The notes beneath the pieces were generated by a model that saw nothing but the letters and a program-made list of their open reading frames with translations, was not told the DNA's origin and did no database searches. The position numbers and the translations under genes were made by a program. A stretch of 57,320 nucleotides of DNA from JBFXAM01 sp050184295. Its GTDB lineage: Bacteria; Planctomycetota; Phycisphaerae; UBA1845; Fen-1342. The first letter of the stretch is position 1. Each line of letters starts with the position of its first letter. The stretch lies in assembly GCA_050184295.1 (NCBI GenBank), contig JBFXAM010000013.1:1-57320 (forward strand). Reading direction: 5' to 3'. Below are positions 1 to 7,579 of this stretch, piece by piece.

Positions 1-1
1 A

Positions 2-472
2 CTCACGATCGGCGGCGGCGGCCCCACGATCACGCAGCAGCCGCGGAGCGTCAGCAGCTGCGTCGGCCGGCCGGCCTCGATCAGCGTCACCGCGCAGGGC
101 GCCGGGCTCAGCTACCAGTGGCGGCTGAACAACAACCCGATCCCGGGTGCGACCAACGCGACCTACGCGATCGCAAGCGTCGCGTCCGGCGACTTCGGCA
201 CGTACACCGTGCTCGTCTCGCTCGGCTCGTGCAGCACGCTCAGCAATCCCGCGACGCTGACCAACACGGTCCGCGGCGACGCCAATTGCAGCGGGCAGGT
301 CAACAACTTCGACATCGACGCGTTTGTGCTCGCACTCGCCGCGCCGCAGGCCTGGCAGATGACCTATCCCTGCGACCTGATCTGCGCGAACGACATTAAC
401 GGCAACGGGCTCGTCAACAATTTCGACATCGAACTCTTCGTCGAGTGCGTCGCCAACCTCGGCTGTCCGTAG
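2..472 (+). CDS. 3' end of an exported Ig-like / dockerin-like protein (partial)
   Basis: The reading frame enters from the left edge, so the N-terminus is missing. The first ~85 visible residues look like an immunoglobulin-like domain: a QQP start, a YQWRLNNNPI strand typical of bacterial Ig folds, and a SGDFGTYTV strand with two flanking Cys. It ends in a dockerin-like tail with two calcium-loop-like repeats, GDANCSGQVNNFDIDAFV and DINGNGLVNNFDIELFV. In Planctomycetota such tails are common at the C-terminus of large secreted proteins. Ca2+ binding by the Asp/Asn loops is known for dockerins and inferred here. The role of the full protein cannot be told. The stop codon is followed 44 nt later by a strong hairpin. 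Confidence 0.8.
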   Translation, partial: LTIGGGGPTITQQPRSVSSCVGRPASISVTAQGAGLSYQWRLNNNPIPGATNATYAIASVASGDFGTYTVLVSLGSCSTLSNPATLTNTVRGDANCSGQVNNFDIDAFVLALAAPQAWQMTYPCDLICANDINGNGLVNNFDIELFVECVANLGCP

Positions 473-516
473 CCGCGCCGGCGACGCGGACCCCAGCGCA
501 TCGTTCCCCAACCGGT

Positions 517-545
517 CCGCCGACGGGCACGCTGACCGTCGGCGG
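517..545 (+). terminator. 10-bp perfect hairpin downstream of the dockerin-like gene
   Basis: CCGCCGACGG pairs perfectly with CCGTCGGCGG across a 9-nt loop. It begins 44 nt after the stop codon at 472 and precedes the long glycan gene run. No T-tract follows, so it may be a pause or RNA-protecting hairpin rather than a classical terminator. Confidence 0.35.
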
Positions 546-715
546 CCCGGTGTGGCGCGCCCCGGCGTTCACCAGCTGTCACCATACGCCCTGTACCGCG
601 AACGGGCTTTCCACCGATAGCGAGGGGTGGGCGTCGTGCGCCGCGCGCCGCAGCGCCCCGGCGCGCGGCAGCAGTCACGCCGCGTCGCGATCGCCGTGCC
701 TTTGCCGGAGATTCT

Positions 716-3130
716 GTGGAGCCGCCCGTGACGGCCACCGCGCCGCGGTCCCAACCGCTCGCGACCACGCTCGCCGAACGAACGGCGCGCGGCGATCACT
801 ACGGCGTGCTCGCGCTGGCGCTCCCGTTGCTGGCGCGCGGCGCCGACGCGGTCGAAGCGGCCTGGGCGGCGTGCCGCGCCTACGTCGCGCTCGGACTGAA
901 CGGGCCGGCGCGCGAGCTTCTCGCGGCACGCCGCGCCGACCTGCTGGCGCTGCCCGAAGCGGGCGACCTGCGTGATCGCCTCGCGCGCGAGCCGTCCGGA
1001 CGCGTCTCGTGGAGCCGCACGCAGACCGGGCTCGACGATCGGCTGGCGCAGCTCTTCGACCGCTGGCCCGGACTGCGTCCGCTCGACACGCTGATTCGCG
1101 CCATCCCGCGCGCCCATGAGCTCTACCGCAGCGTCGACGGCAATCTGCATCTTGCGACGCGCGACGAGCGTGGCATGCGCCGCTGGCTCCCCGGCGTGCT
1201 CGACACGCGCGCCGCGGTCGAGGCCGCCCGCCTGCCCGACGATCCGAGCCGCGTCGTGTGCGGGTCGCTCGTGGTGCTCGACGATCGCTTCGCCAGCCTC
1301 CTGCGGCGCGTGTTTCGCGACACCCATCACATGCTCGTGACGTACTCGCCGCGCATCTACGTGCTCGAACCCGATCCGCGCGTCTTCGCGGCGTCGGTTT
1401 GCGCGGCGGAAAGCGTCGAATGGTGGGTGCATCCGCGGACGACGCTGTTCGTCGGTCCCGACTGCGTGGCGCAGTTGGAAGCTCACCTGCGCGAGCACCC
1501 CGGCCGCGCCGCGCCCGAGTATTGCCTGCGGCTCCCGGGACCGACCGGGCTCGATCCGCGCGCCGTGACGGACGCCGCGCAGCGCGTGCTGGCGGGGCGC
1601 CAACCGCGCGCCGAAGCGACGCTCGCACGCATCGCGGAGCGTTACCGCGACCGCACACGCGCGACCTGGGCGCGCCGCTTCGCCGCACCGGGCGCCGAAC
1701 CGCTGCGCGTCCTCGGCCTGACGAGCCGCTTTACAACCTATCTGCAATACTCGATGCGCGATCTCCAGGCGGCGTTCGAGGCGGCCGGCTGCCGGTTCCG
1801 ATTGCACATCGAGGAGACCGACCACGACCTGCGTCCGCCGATCGAGACCGCCGAGGCCGTGGCCGAGTTTCAGCCTGACCTCGTGGTGGTGATCGATCAC
1901 CACCGGCACGAGTACGACCCGGTCATTCCGGCCGCCGTGCCGTTCGTCTGCTGGGTGCAGGACTTGCTGCCGAACCTCGCCAGCCGGGCCGCCGGCGCGG
2001 CGCTCGGGCCGCTCGACTTCTACATTGCCCCGCAGCTCGAATCGTTCGTCCGCAATTACGATTACCCCGCGGGACAGGGGCTGGCGTGGACCATGGCAAC
2101 CTGCGAGCGCGTCTACAGCGCTGCGCCGTTGCCGGATTCGGAGCTCGGCCCGCGGCGCTGCGACTTCTCGTATGTGAGCCACCAGTCGCTCGCGGTCGAT
2201 GCGCTCCACGCGCAACGCCGGGCCGCGTTTGCCGACGACGCGCTCGCACGCCGCCTGGTCGACGCGTGCTATCGGCGGCTGCGCGAGACCTTTGAAGCGC
2301 ACCCCGCGACCGCGTGCGCGGGGCTCGATCCGCTGCTCGAAGACGTGCAGGCGCAGGAAGGGCTGCGACCCGCGTCGCCCGAAGCGCTCGCCAACCTGCG
2401 CATCCACTACTTCTACCCCGTCGCCGAGCGCCTGTTCCGCCACCAGGCACTGGAGTGGATCGCGGACTACTGCGACCGAACGGGGCATACGCTGCGGCTG
2501 TACGGCGCGGGTTGGGATGCGCACCCCCGCTTCGGGCGCTATGCGCGCGGACCCGCCGGCAACGGCGCCGAGCTGCGCGCCATCTACCAGGCGAGCGCGA
2601 TCAACCTCCAGATCGTCGGCACGGGCGCCGTCCACCAGCGGCTGCTCGACGGCCTCGCCGCCGGCGGGTTCTTTCTGATGCGCTACACGCCCGGCGACGC
2701 TGTCCACGACGCGGCCCGCCGCGTGAACGCCGCCCTGCGGCAGTATGACGTCCGCCCCGGCGTCGAATACCGCGCGTCCGACTGCCCCGAGCTGGCCGAC
2801 GCCATCCAGGCGCGCTGGAATCTCTGCGGGCTGGCGAAGAAGTGCGAGCGGTTCACGCTGTCCGCGGAGCGGCTGAAGTTCTTTCGCGCGCTCGAGGCCG
2901 ACGGATACCGCGGCATCGCCGGCGCGGTCTTCGACGACTATCCGCACGTCGCTTTCGACTCACGCGCCACGTTCGAGCGCGCCGCCGAGCGCTTTCTCAG
3001 CGACGCGGACGCGCGGCGCCGCATCGCCACAACCATGCGCAGCGCGGTGCTCGCGCGGTTCACCTATGGCGCGCTGGTCGACGCGTTGCTCGCGTTCCTG
3101 ACGCGGCATCTGAACGACCGGACCGCGTGA
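716..3130 (+). CDS. CgeB-like glycosyltransferase with a large N-terminal extension (804 aa)
   Basis: First gene of the glycan run. The region from about residue 325 (LRVLGLTSRFTTYLQYSM) to the end resembles the two-lobed CgeB/GT4-like glycosyltransferases: a DLVVVIDHHRHEY strand followed by VPFVCWVQDLLP in the first lobe, and a C-terminal Glyco_trans_1_2-like lobe with LRLYGAGWD (about 592) and the GAVHQRLLDGLAAGGF donor-site segment (about 637). The first ~320 residues are not recognised and may act in acceptor binding. The GTG start has GGAG at 707-710 just upstream; a second in-frame GTG at 728 is possible. Donor and acceptor sugars are unknown. The glycosyltransferase call is fairly secure; the specificity is not. 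Confidence 0.78.
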   Translation: MEPPVTATAPRSQPLATTLAERTARGDHYGVLALALPLLARGADAVEAAWAACRAYVALGLNGPARELLAARRADLLALPEAGDLRDRLAREPSGRVSWSRTQTGLDDRLAQLFDRWPGLRPLDTLIRAIPRAHELYRSVDGNLHLATRDERGMRRWLPGVLDTRAAVEAARLPDDPSRVVCGSLVVLDDRFASLLRRVFRDTHHMLVTYSPRIYVLEPDPRVFAASVCAAESVEWWVHPRTTLFVGPDCVAQLEAHLREHPGRAAPEYCLRLPGPTGLDPRAVTDAAQRVLAGRQPRAEATLARIAERYRDRTRATWARRFAAPGAEPLRVLGLTSRFTTYLQYSMRDLQAAFEAAGCRFRLHIEETDHDLRPPIETAEAVAEFQPDLVVVIDHHRHEYDPVIPAAVPFVCWVQDLLPNLASRAAGAALGPLDFYIAPQLESFVRNYDYPAGQGLAWTMATCERVYSAAPLPDSELGPRRCDFSYVSHQSLAVDALHAQRRAAFADDALARRLVDACYRRLRETFEAHPATACAGLDPLLEDVQAQEGLRPASPEALANLRIHYFYPVAERLFRHQALEWIADYCDRTGHTLRLYGAGWDAHPRFGRYARGPAGNGAELRAIYQASAINLQIVGTGAVHQRLLDGLAAGGFFLMRYTPGDAVHDAARRVNAALRQYDVRPGVEYRASDCPELADAIQARWNLCGLAKKCERFTLSAERLKFFRALEADGYRGIAGAVFDDYPHVAFDSRATFERAAERFLSDADARRRIATTMRSAVLARFTYGALVDALLAFLTRHLNDRTA

Positions 3131-3239
3131 CGCATGCGATGGCGGTCCGCGGGTGTCGCGCAACTCCTGCGTCATCAAGCCGATTCAGCCGCCCCGCCGA
3201 TACGAACAGCGGGCGCAACCTGCGCCCCGCGAGGACGCC

Positions 3240-4262
3240 ATGCTCGCCGGACGACAACGCTTGCGGAACAAACTCGATGAGCTCGCGCGGCGCGGTGTGC
3301 GGCGGGTGGGCCTGTATGGCGCCGGCGAGCACACGCAGGCCGCCTCTGACGTGCTGCGCCGCTCGCCCGTACCGGTGGTCGCGGTGCTGGACGACGATGC
3401 ACGGCGCTGCGGGCAGCAATGCGCGGGGTTGCCGATCGTGACGCCGGCGGCCGCGCGCAGCCTCGACCTTGACGCGGTCGTGATCTCAACCGACGAATAC
3501 GAGCGCCAAATCTGGAAGCGCCGCGGAGCGCTTACGGCCGCCGGCATCGACGTGCACCGGCTGTATCCAGAGCTCTCGGGCTGGTCGTTCTCGCCCGCGA
3601 ACCTGCGCGGCGTGTGGCGCCGCTGGTCGGCGGCGTACGTGCGGAGCATGCGACAGCGTGAGCAGCGCCGCGCGAAAGCACGCCTCGACCGCCGCGGTTG
3701 GCTCGACTCTCTCGCCGCGCGGCCGGCCGACGCGTTCGCGCCGGACTACGCGGACCTGTGGTTCCTTTACACCACGGTACGGCGCCGCCGGCCGCGGGTC
3801 GTGCTCGAGTTCGGCAGCGGGTGCTCGACCGTGATGATCGCGCGGGCGCTGTGGGACAACGTCAACGGCCGCCACACGGACGCAAGGCTGGTGACGGTCG
3901 AAGCCGACGCGCGCTGGGCGGAAGTGACGCGCGGCACGTTGCCGGCGCACCTGCGGGCGATGACGGACATCTTCGTCGCACCGGCGATTGAGGACACGTT
4001 TGCGGGCGCCCCCGTGCTGCGACACGAGCGGCTGCCCGACGTGACGCCCGACTTCATCTACCTCGACGGCCCGGCGCTCAGCGCCGCGCGACCCGCCGCG
4101 ATCGACGTGCTCGCGCTCGAACCGCGGTTTCCGCGCGGATTCTTCATGGTTGTCGACGGGCGCGCCGAGAATGTCGCGCTGCTGCGCCGCGCGCTGCGGC
4201 GGCAGTACGCGGTCCGGACGAACCACGGGTTGCAGAACACGACGTTTGCGCTGCTCGGGTAG
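3240..4262 (+). CDS. Rossmann-domain / class I SAM-methyltransferase fusion (340 aa)
   Basis: Two domains are visible. Residues ~20-115 form a nucleotide-binding-like fold with VGLYGAGEHTQ near residue 24, an acidic strand VVAVLDDD, and a VISTDEYE strand, as seen beside sugar C-methyltransferases and PglD-like proteins. Residues ~160-340 look like a Methyltransf_24-type class I SAM methyltransferase, with VLEFGSGCSTVMIAR (about 185) as motif I and DFIYLDGP later. The ATG at 3240 is preceded by GAGG at 3231-3234; the frame is open upstream to 3153, but that part looks non-coding. Likely methylates a sugar or lipid-linked intermediate of the cluster; the substrate is unknown. Confidence 0.7.
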   Translation: MLAGRQRLRNKLDELARRGVRRVGLYGAGEHTQAASDVLRRSPVPVVAVLDDDARRCGQQCAGLPIVTPAAARSLDLDAVVISTDEYERQIWKRRGALTAAGIDVHRLYPELSGWSFSPANLRGVWRRWSAAYVRSMRQREQRRAKARLDRRGWLDSLAARPADAFAPDYADLWFLYTTVRRRRPRVVLEFGSGCSTVMIARALWDNVNGRHTDARLVTVEADARWAEVTRGTLPAHLRAMTDIFVAPAIEDTFAGAPVLRHERLPDVTPDFIYLDGPALSAARPAAIDVLALEPRFPRGFFMVVDGRAENVALLRRALRRQYAVRTNHGLQNTTFALLG

Positions 4263-4309
4263 CGCGACGACCGCCCACGACGCCCGCCTCCGGCGCGCGT
4301 CCGTACGCG

Positions 4310-4322
4310 AGGAGCAAGAGTG
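4310..4322 (+). promoter_or_regulatory. Ribosome binding site deciding a GTG start for neuB-like gene
   Basis: AGGAG at 4310-4314 lies 5 nt before the GTG at 4320 and 14 nt before the ATG at 4329, which favours the GTG. Confidence 0.55.
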
Positions 4323-5432
4323 GCCGACATGCAGCCCACACGCGCCCCGTCCACCGCCGGCGCCGGCGCCGCCGCCGCACCCGACGCGCCGCTGGTGCTT
4401 GGCGGCCGCGCGGTGGGCGGGAGCGCGGCGTGCCTGGTCGTCGCGGAGGTCGCGCAGGCCCACGACGGCAGCCTGGGAACGGCCCACGCGTTCATCGATG
4501 CGGTCGCCGAGGCGGGTGCGGACGCGGTCAAGTTTCAGACGCACATCGCGCACGCCGAGAGCACGCCCGCGGAGCCGTGGCGCGTCGCGTTCAGTCCCCA
4601 GGATGCGAGCCGCTATGAGTACTGGAAGCGCATGGAGTTCAGCGAGGAGCAGTGGCGCGGTCTGAAGCGCCACGCGCAGGAGCGCGGCCTGCTGTTTCTC
4701 AGTGCGCCGTTCTCGATCGAGGCGTTCGAACTGCTGCGGCGCGTGGGCGTGCCGGCGTGGAAGGTCGCGTCGGGCGAATTGACCAACACGCCTCTGCTCG
4801 AACGGATCGCCGACACCGGCCTCCCGGTGCTGCTGTCGTCGGGGATGTCGACGCTGGCGGAGCTCGACGCCGCCGTCCAGCGGCTCCGCGGGCGCGGCGC
4901 GCCGCTTGCTGTTTTCCAGTGCACGTCGATGTACCCGACGCCGCCTGAGCACGTCGGGCTCAACGTGCTTGCGGCGCTGCGCGAACGATATCGCTGCCCA
5001 GTGGGGCTCTCCGATCACTCCGGCGAACTCGTCGCGGGGCTCGCCGCCGCGGCGCTCGGCGCCGACCTGCTCGAAGTGCACGTGACGTTCAGCAAACAAA
5101 TGTTCGGACCCGACGTCGTCGCGTCGCTCACGTTGGACGACCTTCGGCGACTTGTGGATGGCGTGCGGTTTCTCGACCGCGCCCGCGGCGCGCCGGTCGA
5201 CAAGGACGCGCTCGCCGCAACACTCGCGCCGGTGCGCCGCGCGTTCATGCGCAGCGTCGTGGCGCGGGTCGACCTGCCGGCGGGAACCGTGCTTCAGCCG
5301 GAGCACCTGGTCGCCAAGAAGCCGGGGACCGGCGTCCCCGCCGCGCGCCTGCCGGAGCTGGTGGGACGCCGACTGACGGAGCCCCTGCGCGCCGACGAGC
5401 CGGTGCCGGCGGCGCTGCTGGAGGCACGCTGA
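4320..5432 (+). CDS. neuB: NeuB-family sialic-acid-like (nonulosonate) synthase
   Basis: NeuB enzymes condense phosphoenolpyruvate with an N-acyl hexosamine to make a nonulosonic acid. The 370-residue length fits the family. The N-terminal barrel opens with EVAQAHDGSLGTAHAFIDAV, a variant of the usual EIGxNHxG signature, followed by GADAVKFQTH. Further hallmarks are KVASGELTNTPLLE, LSSGMST, FQCTSMYPTPPE and GLSDHSGE (about 230). The last ~60 residues form a SAF antifreeze-like domain (DLPAGTVLQPEHLVAKKPGTG). The stop is 1 nt from the next start, and a NeuC-like epimerase and CMP-sugar synthetase lie in the same run. Family is clear; whether the product is sialic, legionaminic or another ulosonic acid is not. 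Confidence 0.9.
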   Translation: MADMQPTRAPSTAGAGAAAAPDAPLVLGGRAVGGSAACLVVAEVAQAHDGSLGTAHAFIDAVAEAGADAVKFQTHIAHAESTPAEPWRVAFSPQDASRYEYWKRMEFSEEQWRGLKRHAQERGLLFLSAPFSIEAFELLRRVGVPAWKVASGELTNTPLLERIADTGLPVLLSSGMSTLAELDAAVQRLRGRGAPLAVFQCTSMYPTPPEHVGLNVLAALRERYRCPVGLSDHSGELVAGLAAAALGADLLEVHVTFSKQMFGPDVVASLTLDDLRRLVDGVRFLDRARGAPVDKDALAATLAPVRRAFMRSVVARVDLPAGTVLQPEHLVAKKPGTGVPAARLPELVGRRLTEPLRADEPVPAALLEAR

Positions 5433-5433
5433 C

Positions 5434-6651
5434 ATGCCGCGTCGCATCTGCGTGGTGGTCACGGCGCGTCCCAGCTATGCGCGCGTGAAGTCCGTGCTCA
5501 CCGCCATCCGCAACCGCCGGGCGCTCGAACTCCACGTCGTCGTCGCCGCCTCGGCGCTGCTCGACCGCTATGGCAGCGCGGTGCGGACGATCGAACAGGA
5601 CGGCTTTCCCATCGCGGCGCGCCTCTACACCGTGCTCGAAGGCGACGCACCAGCCCTGATGGCCAAGACCACCGGACTCGGGCTGATCGAAATGGCGACC
5701 ACGCTCGAGCGCCTGCGTCCCGACGTCGTCGTGACGATCGCCGACCGCTATGAGACGCTCGCGACCGCGACGACCGCCGCGTACATGAACATCCCGCTGG
5801 CACACCTGCTGGGCGGCGAGATGACGGGCTCGATCGACGACAAGGTGCGCCACGCGGTGACGCAGCTCGCGGACCTGCACTTCGTCGCGACCCAGCAAGC
5901 CGCGTGGCGGGTGATGAGCATGGGCCATCCGCCGGATCGCGTCTTCGTCACCGGCTGCCCGTCGGTCGACATCGCCGCCGAGGTGCTCGCCGACCCGGCG
6001 TTGCGCTTCGATCCGATCGACAAATACGGCGGCGTGGGCCCGCGGCTCGATCTTTCGAGCGGCTACCTGCTGGTGCTTCAGCAACCCGTGACGACGGAGT
6101 TTGAGGCCGCGCGCCACCAGATCGTCGAGACGCTGCACGCAATCCGCGCCGTGAACCTGCCGACGCTCTGGTTCTGGCCGAACGTCGACGCCGGCGCCGA
6201 CGGCGCCGCGGACGGCATCCGCACGTTCCGCGAGCAGGAGAAGCCGGCCAACGTGCACTTCTTCAAGAACATGGCGCCGCCCGACTTTCTCCGCGTGCTC
6301 TACAACTGCCGCTGCCTCGTCGGCAACTCCAGCGTCGGGCTGCGCGAGGCCGCGTTTCTCGCGGTCCCGACCGTCAACATCGGCTCGCGCCAGACGGGGC
6401 GCGAGCGCGCCCGCAACGTGCTCGACGCACCCCACGACCGCCGTGCCATCGCCGACGCGGTCGCGGCACAGCTCCGCCGCGGGCGCGTGGCTCCGGATCC
6501 GCTCTACGGCGACGGCTCGGCCGGCGAGCGCATCGCCGACATTCTTGAACGCACGCGGCTGCCGCTCGGCCAGACGCCCGCGGCGCCCGCGCGCGGTCAA
6601 CCGACACCAAGGATCCAGGAACATGAGGCTGCTTTATCTGGGATCGGCTGA
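5434..6651 (+). CDS. neuC: NeuC-type UDP-N-acetylglucosamine 2-epimerase (hydrolysing)
   Basis: This 405-residue protein belongs to the UDP-GlcNAc 2-epimerase family. In NeuC the reaction is hydrolysing and releases UDP plus ManNAc or a derivative, the substrate of NeuB. Visible signatures are the N-terminal VVVTARPSYARVKSVLTAI, DVVVTIADRYETLATA, LLGGEMTGSIDDKVRHAVTQ (about 125) and LVGNSSVGLREAAFLAVPTVNIGSRQTGRERA (about 293). The GEMTGSIDD and RQTGRERA segments fit the hydrolysing NeuC/LegG group better than plain WecB, but this is by eye. It starts 1 nt after neuB and its end overlaps the next gene by 29 nt. Confidence 0.88.
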   Translation: MPRRICVVVTARPSYARVKSVLTAIRNRRALELHVVVAASALLDRYGSAVRTIEQDGFPIAARLYTVLEGDAPALMAKTTGLGLIEMATTLERLRPDVVVTIADRYETLATATTAAYMNIPLAHLLGGEMTGSIDDKVRHAVTQLADLHFVATQQAAWRVMSMGHPPDRVFVTGCPSVDIAAEVLADPALRFDPIDKYGGVGPRLDLSSGYLLVLQQPVTTEFEAARHQIVETLHAIRAVNLPTLWFWPNVDAGADGAADGIRTFREQEKPANVHFFKNMAPPDFLRVLYNCRCLVGNSSVGLREAAFLAVPTVNIGSRQTGRERARNVLDAPHDRRAIADAVAAQLRRGRVAPDPLYGDGSAGERIADILERTRLPLGQTPAAPARGQPTPRIQEHEAALSGIG

Positions 6652-7579
6652 CACGCTCGCGGACGTGCGCGACGAGCTGCGCGAATTCGATGTCCGTCGC
6701 GCCGTTGATGACGACGCCGTCGATCGCGAGCTGGCCGGCGCGGACGTGATCCTCGATGCGTCGATGCGCTTTCCGCTGACCGCGGACCGGCTGGCGCGCG
6801 CGACCAAGCTCAAGGTCATCGTCACCGCCACGACCGGCGCCGACCACATCGACGAGACCACGCTCACCCAGCGCGGCATCCCGCTGCTGACGCTCCGCGG
6901 CTGCCGCGACGTGCTCAACCAGGTCACGCCGGCGGCTGAGCATGCGTGGGCATTGCTGCTCGCGTGTGCCCGCCGGCTCCCCGCCGCGGCGCGCTCGGTC
7001 TGTGACGGTGCGTGGGAGCGGGCCGACTATCCCGGCGTTATGCTCCGCGGGCGGACCCTCGGCGTGGTCGGCTGCGGGCGGCTCGGCCAGCGCGTCGCCC
7101 GCTATGCAACCGCGTTCGACATGTCCGTCTGCGGCTGTGATCCGCACGTCCGCCCGTGGCCGAACGCGATCGAGCGCTGCGAGCTTCCCGAGTTGCTCGA
7201 ACGCAGCGACTTCGTCTCGCTCCACGTGCCGCTCACCGACGAGACGCGCACGCTCATCGACGCGGACGGATTCCGCCGAATCAAGCCGGGCGCGATCCTC
7301 ATCAACACGTCGCGCGGCGACGTCATCGACGAAGCGGCGCTGCTCGAAGCGCTCCGCGGCGGACGCGTCGCGGCGGCCGGGCTCGACGTGCTCACCGGAG
7401 AGCCCAAGATCGCCAAGCACCCGCTCGTCGCCTTCGCGCGCGAACACCCGCAACTCATCATCACGCCGCACATCGGCGGAAACAGCCCCGACGCGGTGCG
7501 GCTGGTGCTCCGTTTCTCGTGTCGGCGGATTCGCGAATGGTTTGGAGCGCCGGCGTGCGTGACCGCCTCGAACAGCTAG
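6623..7579 (+). CDS. D-2-hydroxyacid dehydrogenase, NAD-dependent (318 aa)
   Basis: A phosphoglycerate-dehydrogenase-like enzyme that interconverts a 2-keto acid and a D-2-hydroxy acid. The NAD-binding motif GVVGCGRLGQRVA is near residues 147-158. The family's catalytic Arg, Glu and His are present in NTSRGDVID, LDVLTGEP and ITPHIGG. The ATG at 6623 has AAGGA at 6609-6613; the frame is open further upstream, but that part only shadows neuC. It overlaps neuC by 29 nt and its own end overlaps the ThDP enzyme gene, implying tight co-expression. A stand-alone hydroxyacid dehydrogenase is unusual next to neuB and neuC. It may supply or reduce a 2-keto acid used for sugar modification, which is inference. 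Confidence 0.85.
   Translation: MRLLYLGSADTLADVRDELREFDVRRAVDDDAVDRELAGADVILDASMRFPLTADRLARATKLKVIVTATTGADHIDETTLTQRGIPLLTLRGCRDVLNQVTPAAEHAWALLLACARRLPAAARSVCDGAWERADYPGVMLRGRTLGVVGCGRLGQRVARYATAFDMSVCGCDPHVRPWPNAIERCELPELLERSDFVSLHVPLTDETRTLIDADGFRRIKPGAILINTSRGDVIDEAALLEALRGGRVAAAGLDVLTGEPKIAKHPLVAFAREHPQLIITPHIGGNSPDAVRLVLRFSCRRIREWFGAPACVTASNS

Noticed and set aside
569..2947. 792-residue minus-strand frame opposite the first glycosyltransferase
   Set aside because: It is antisense to a recognisable glycosyltransferase, has repetitive Arg/Ala composition and shows no domain. Typical of GC-rich shadows.
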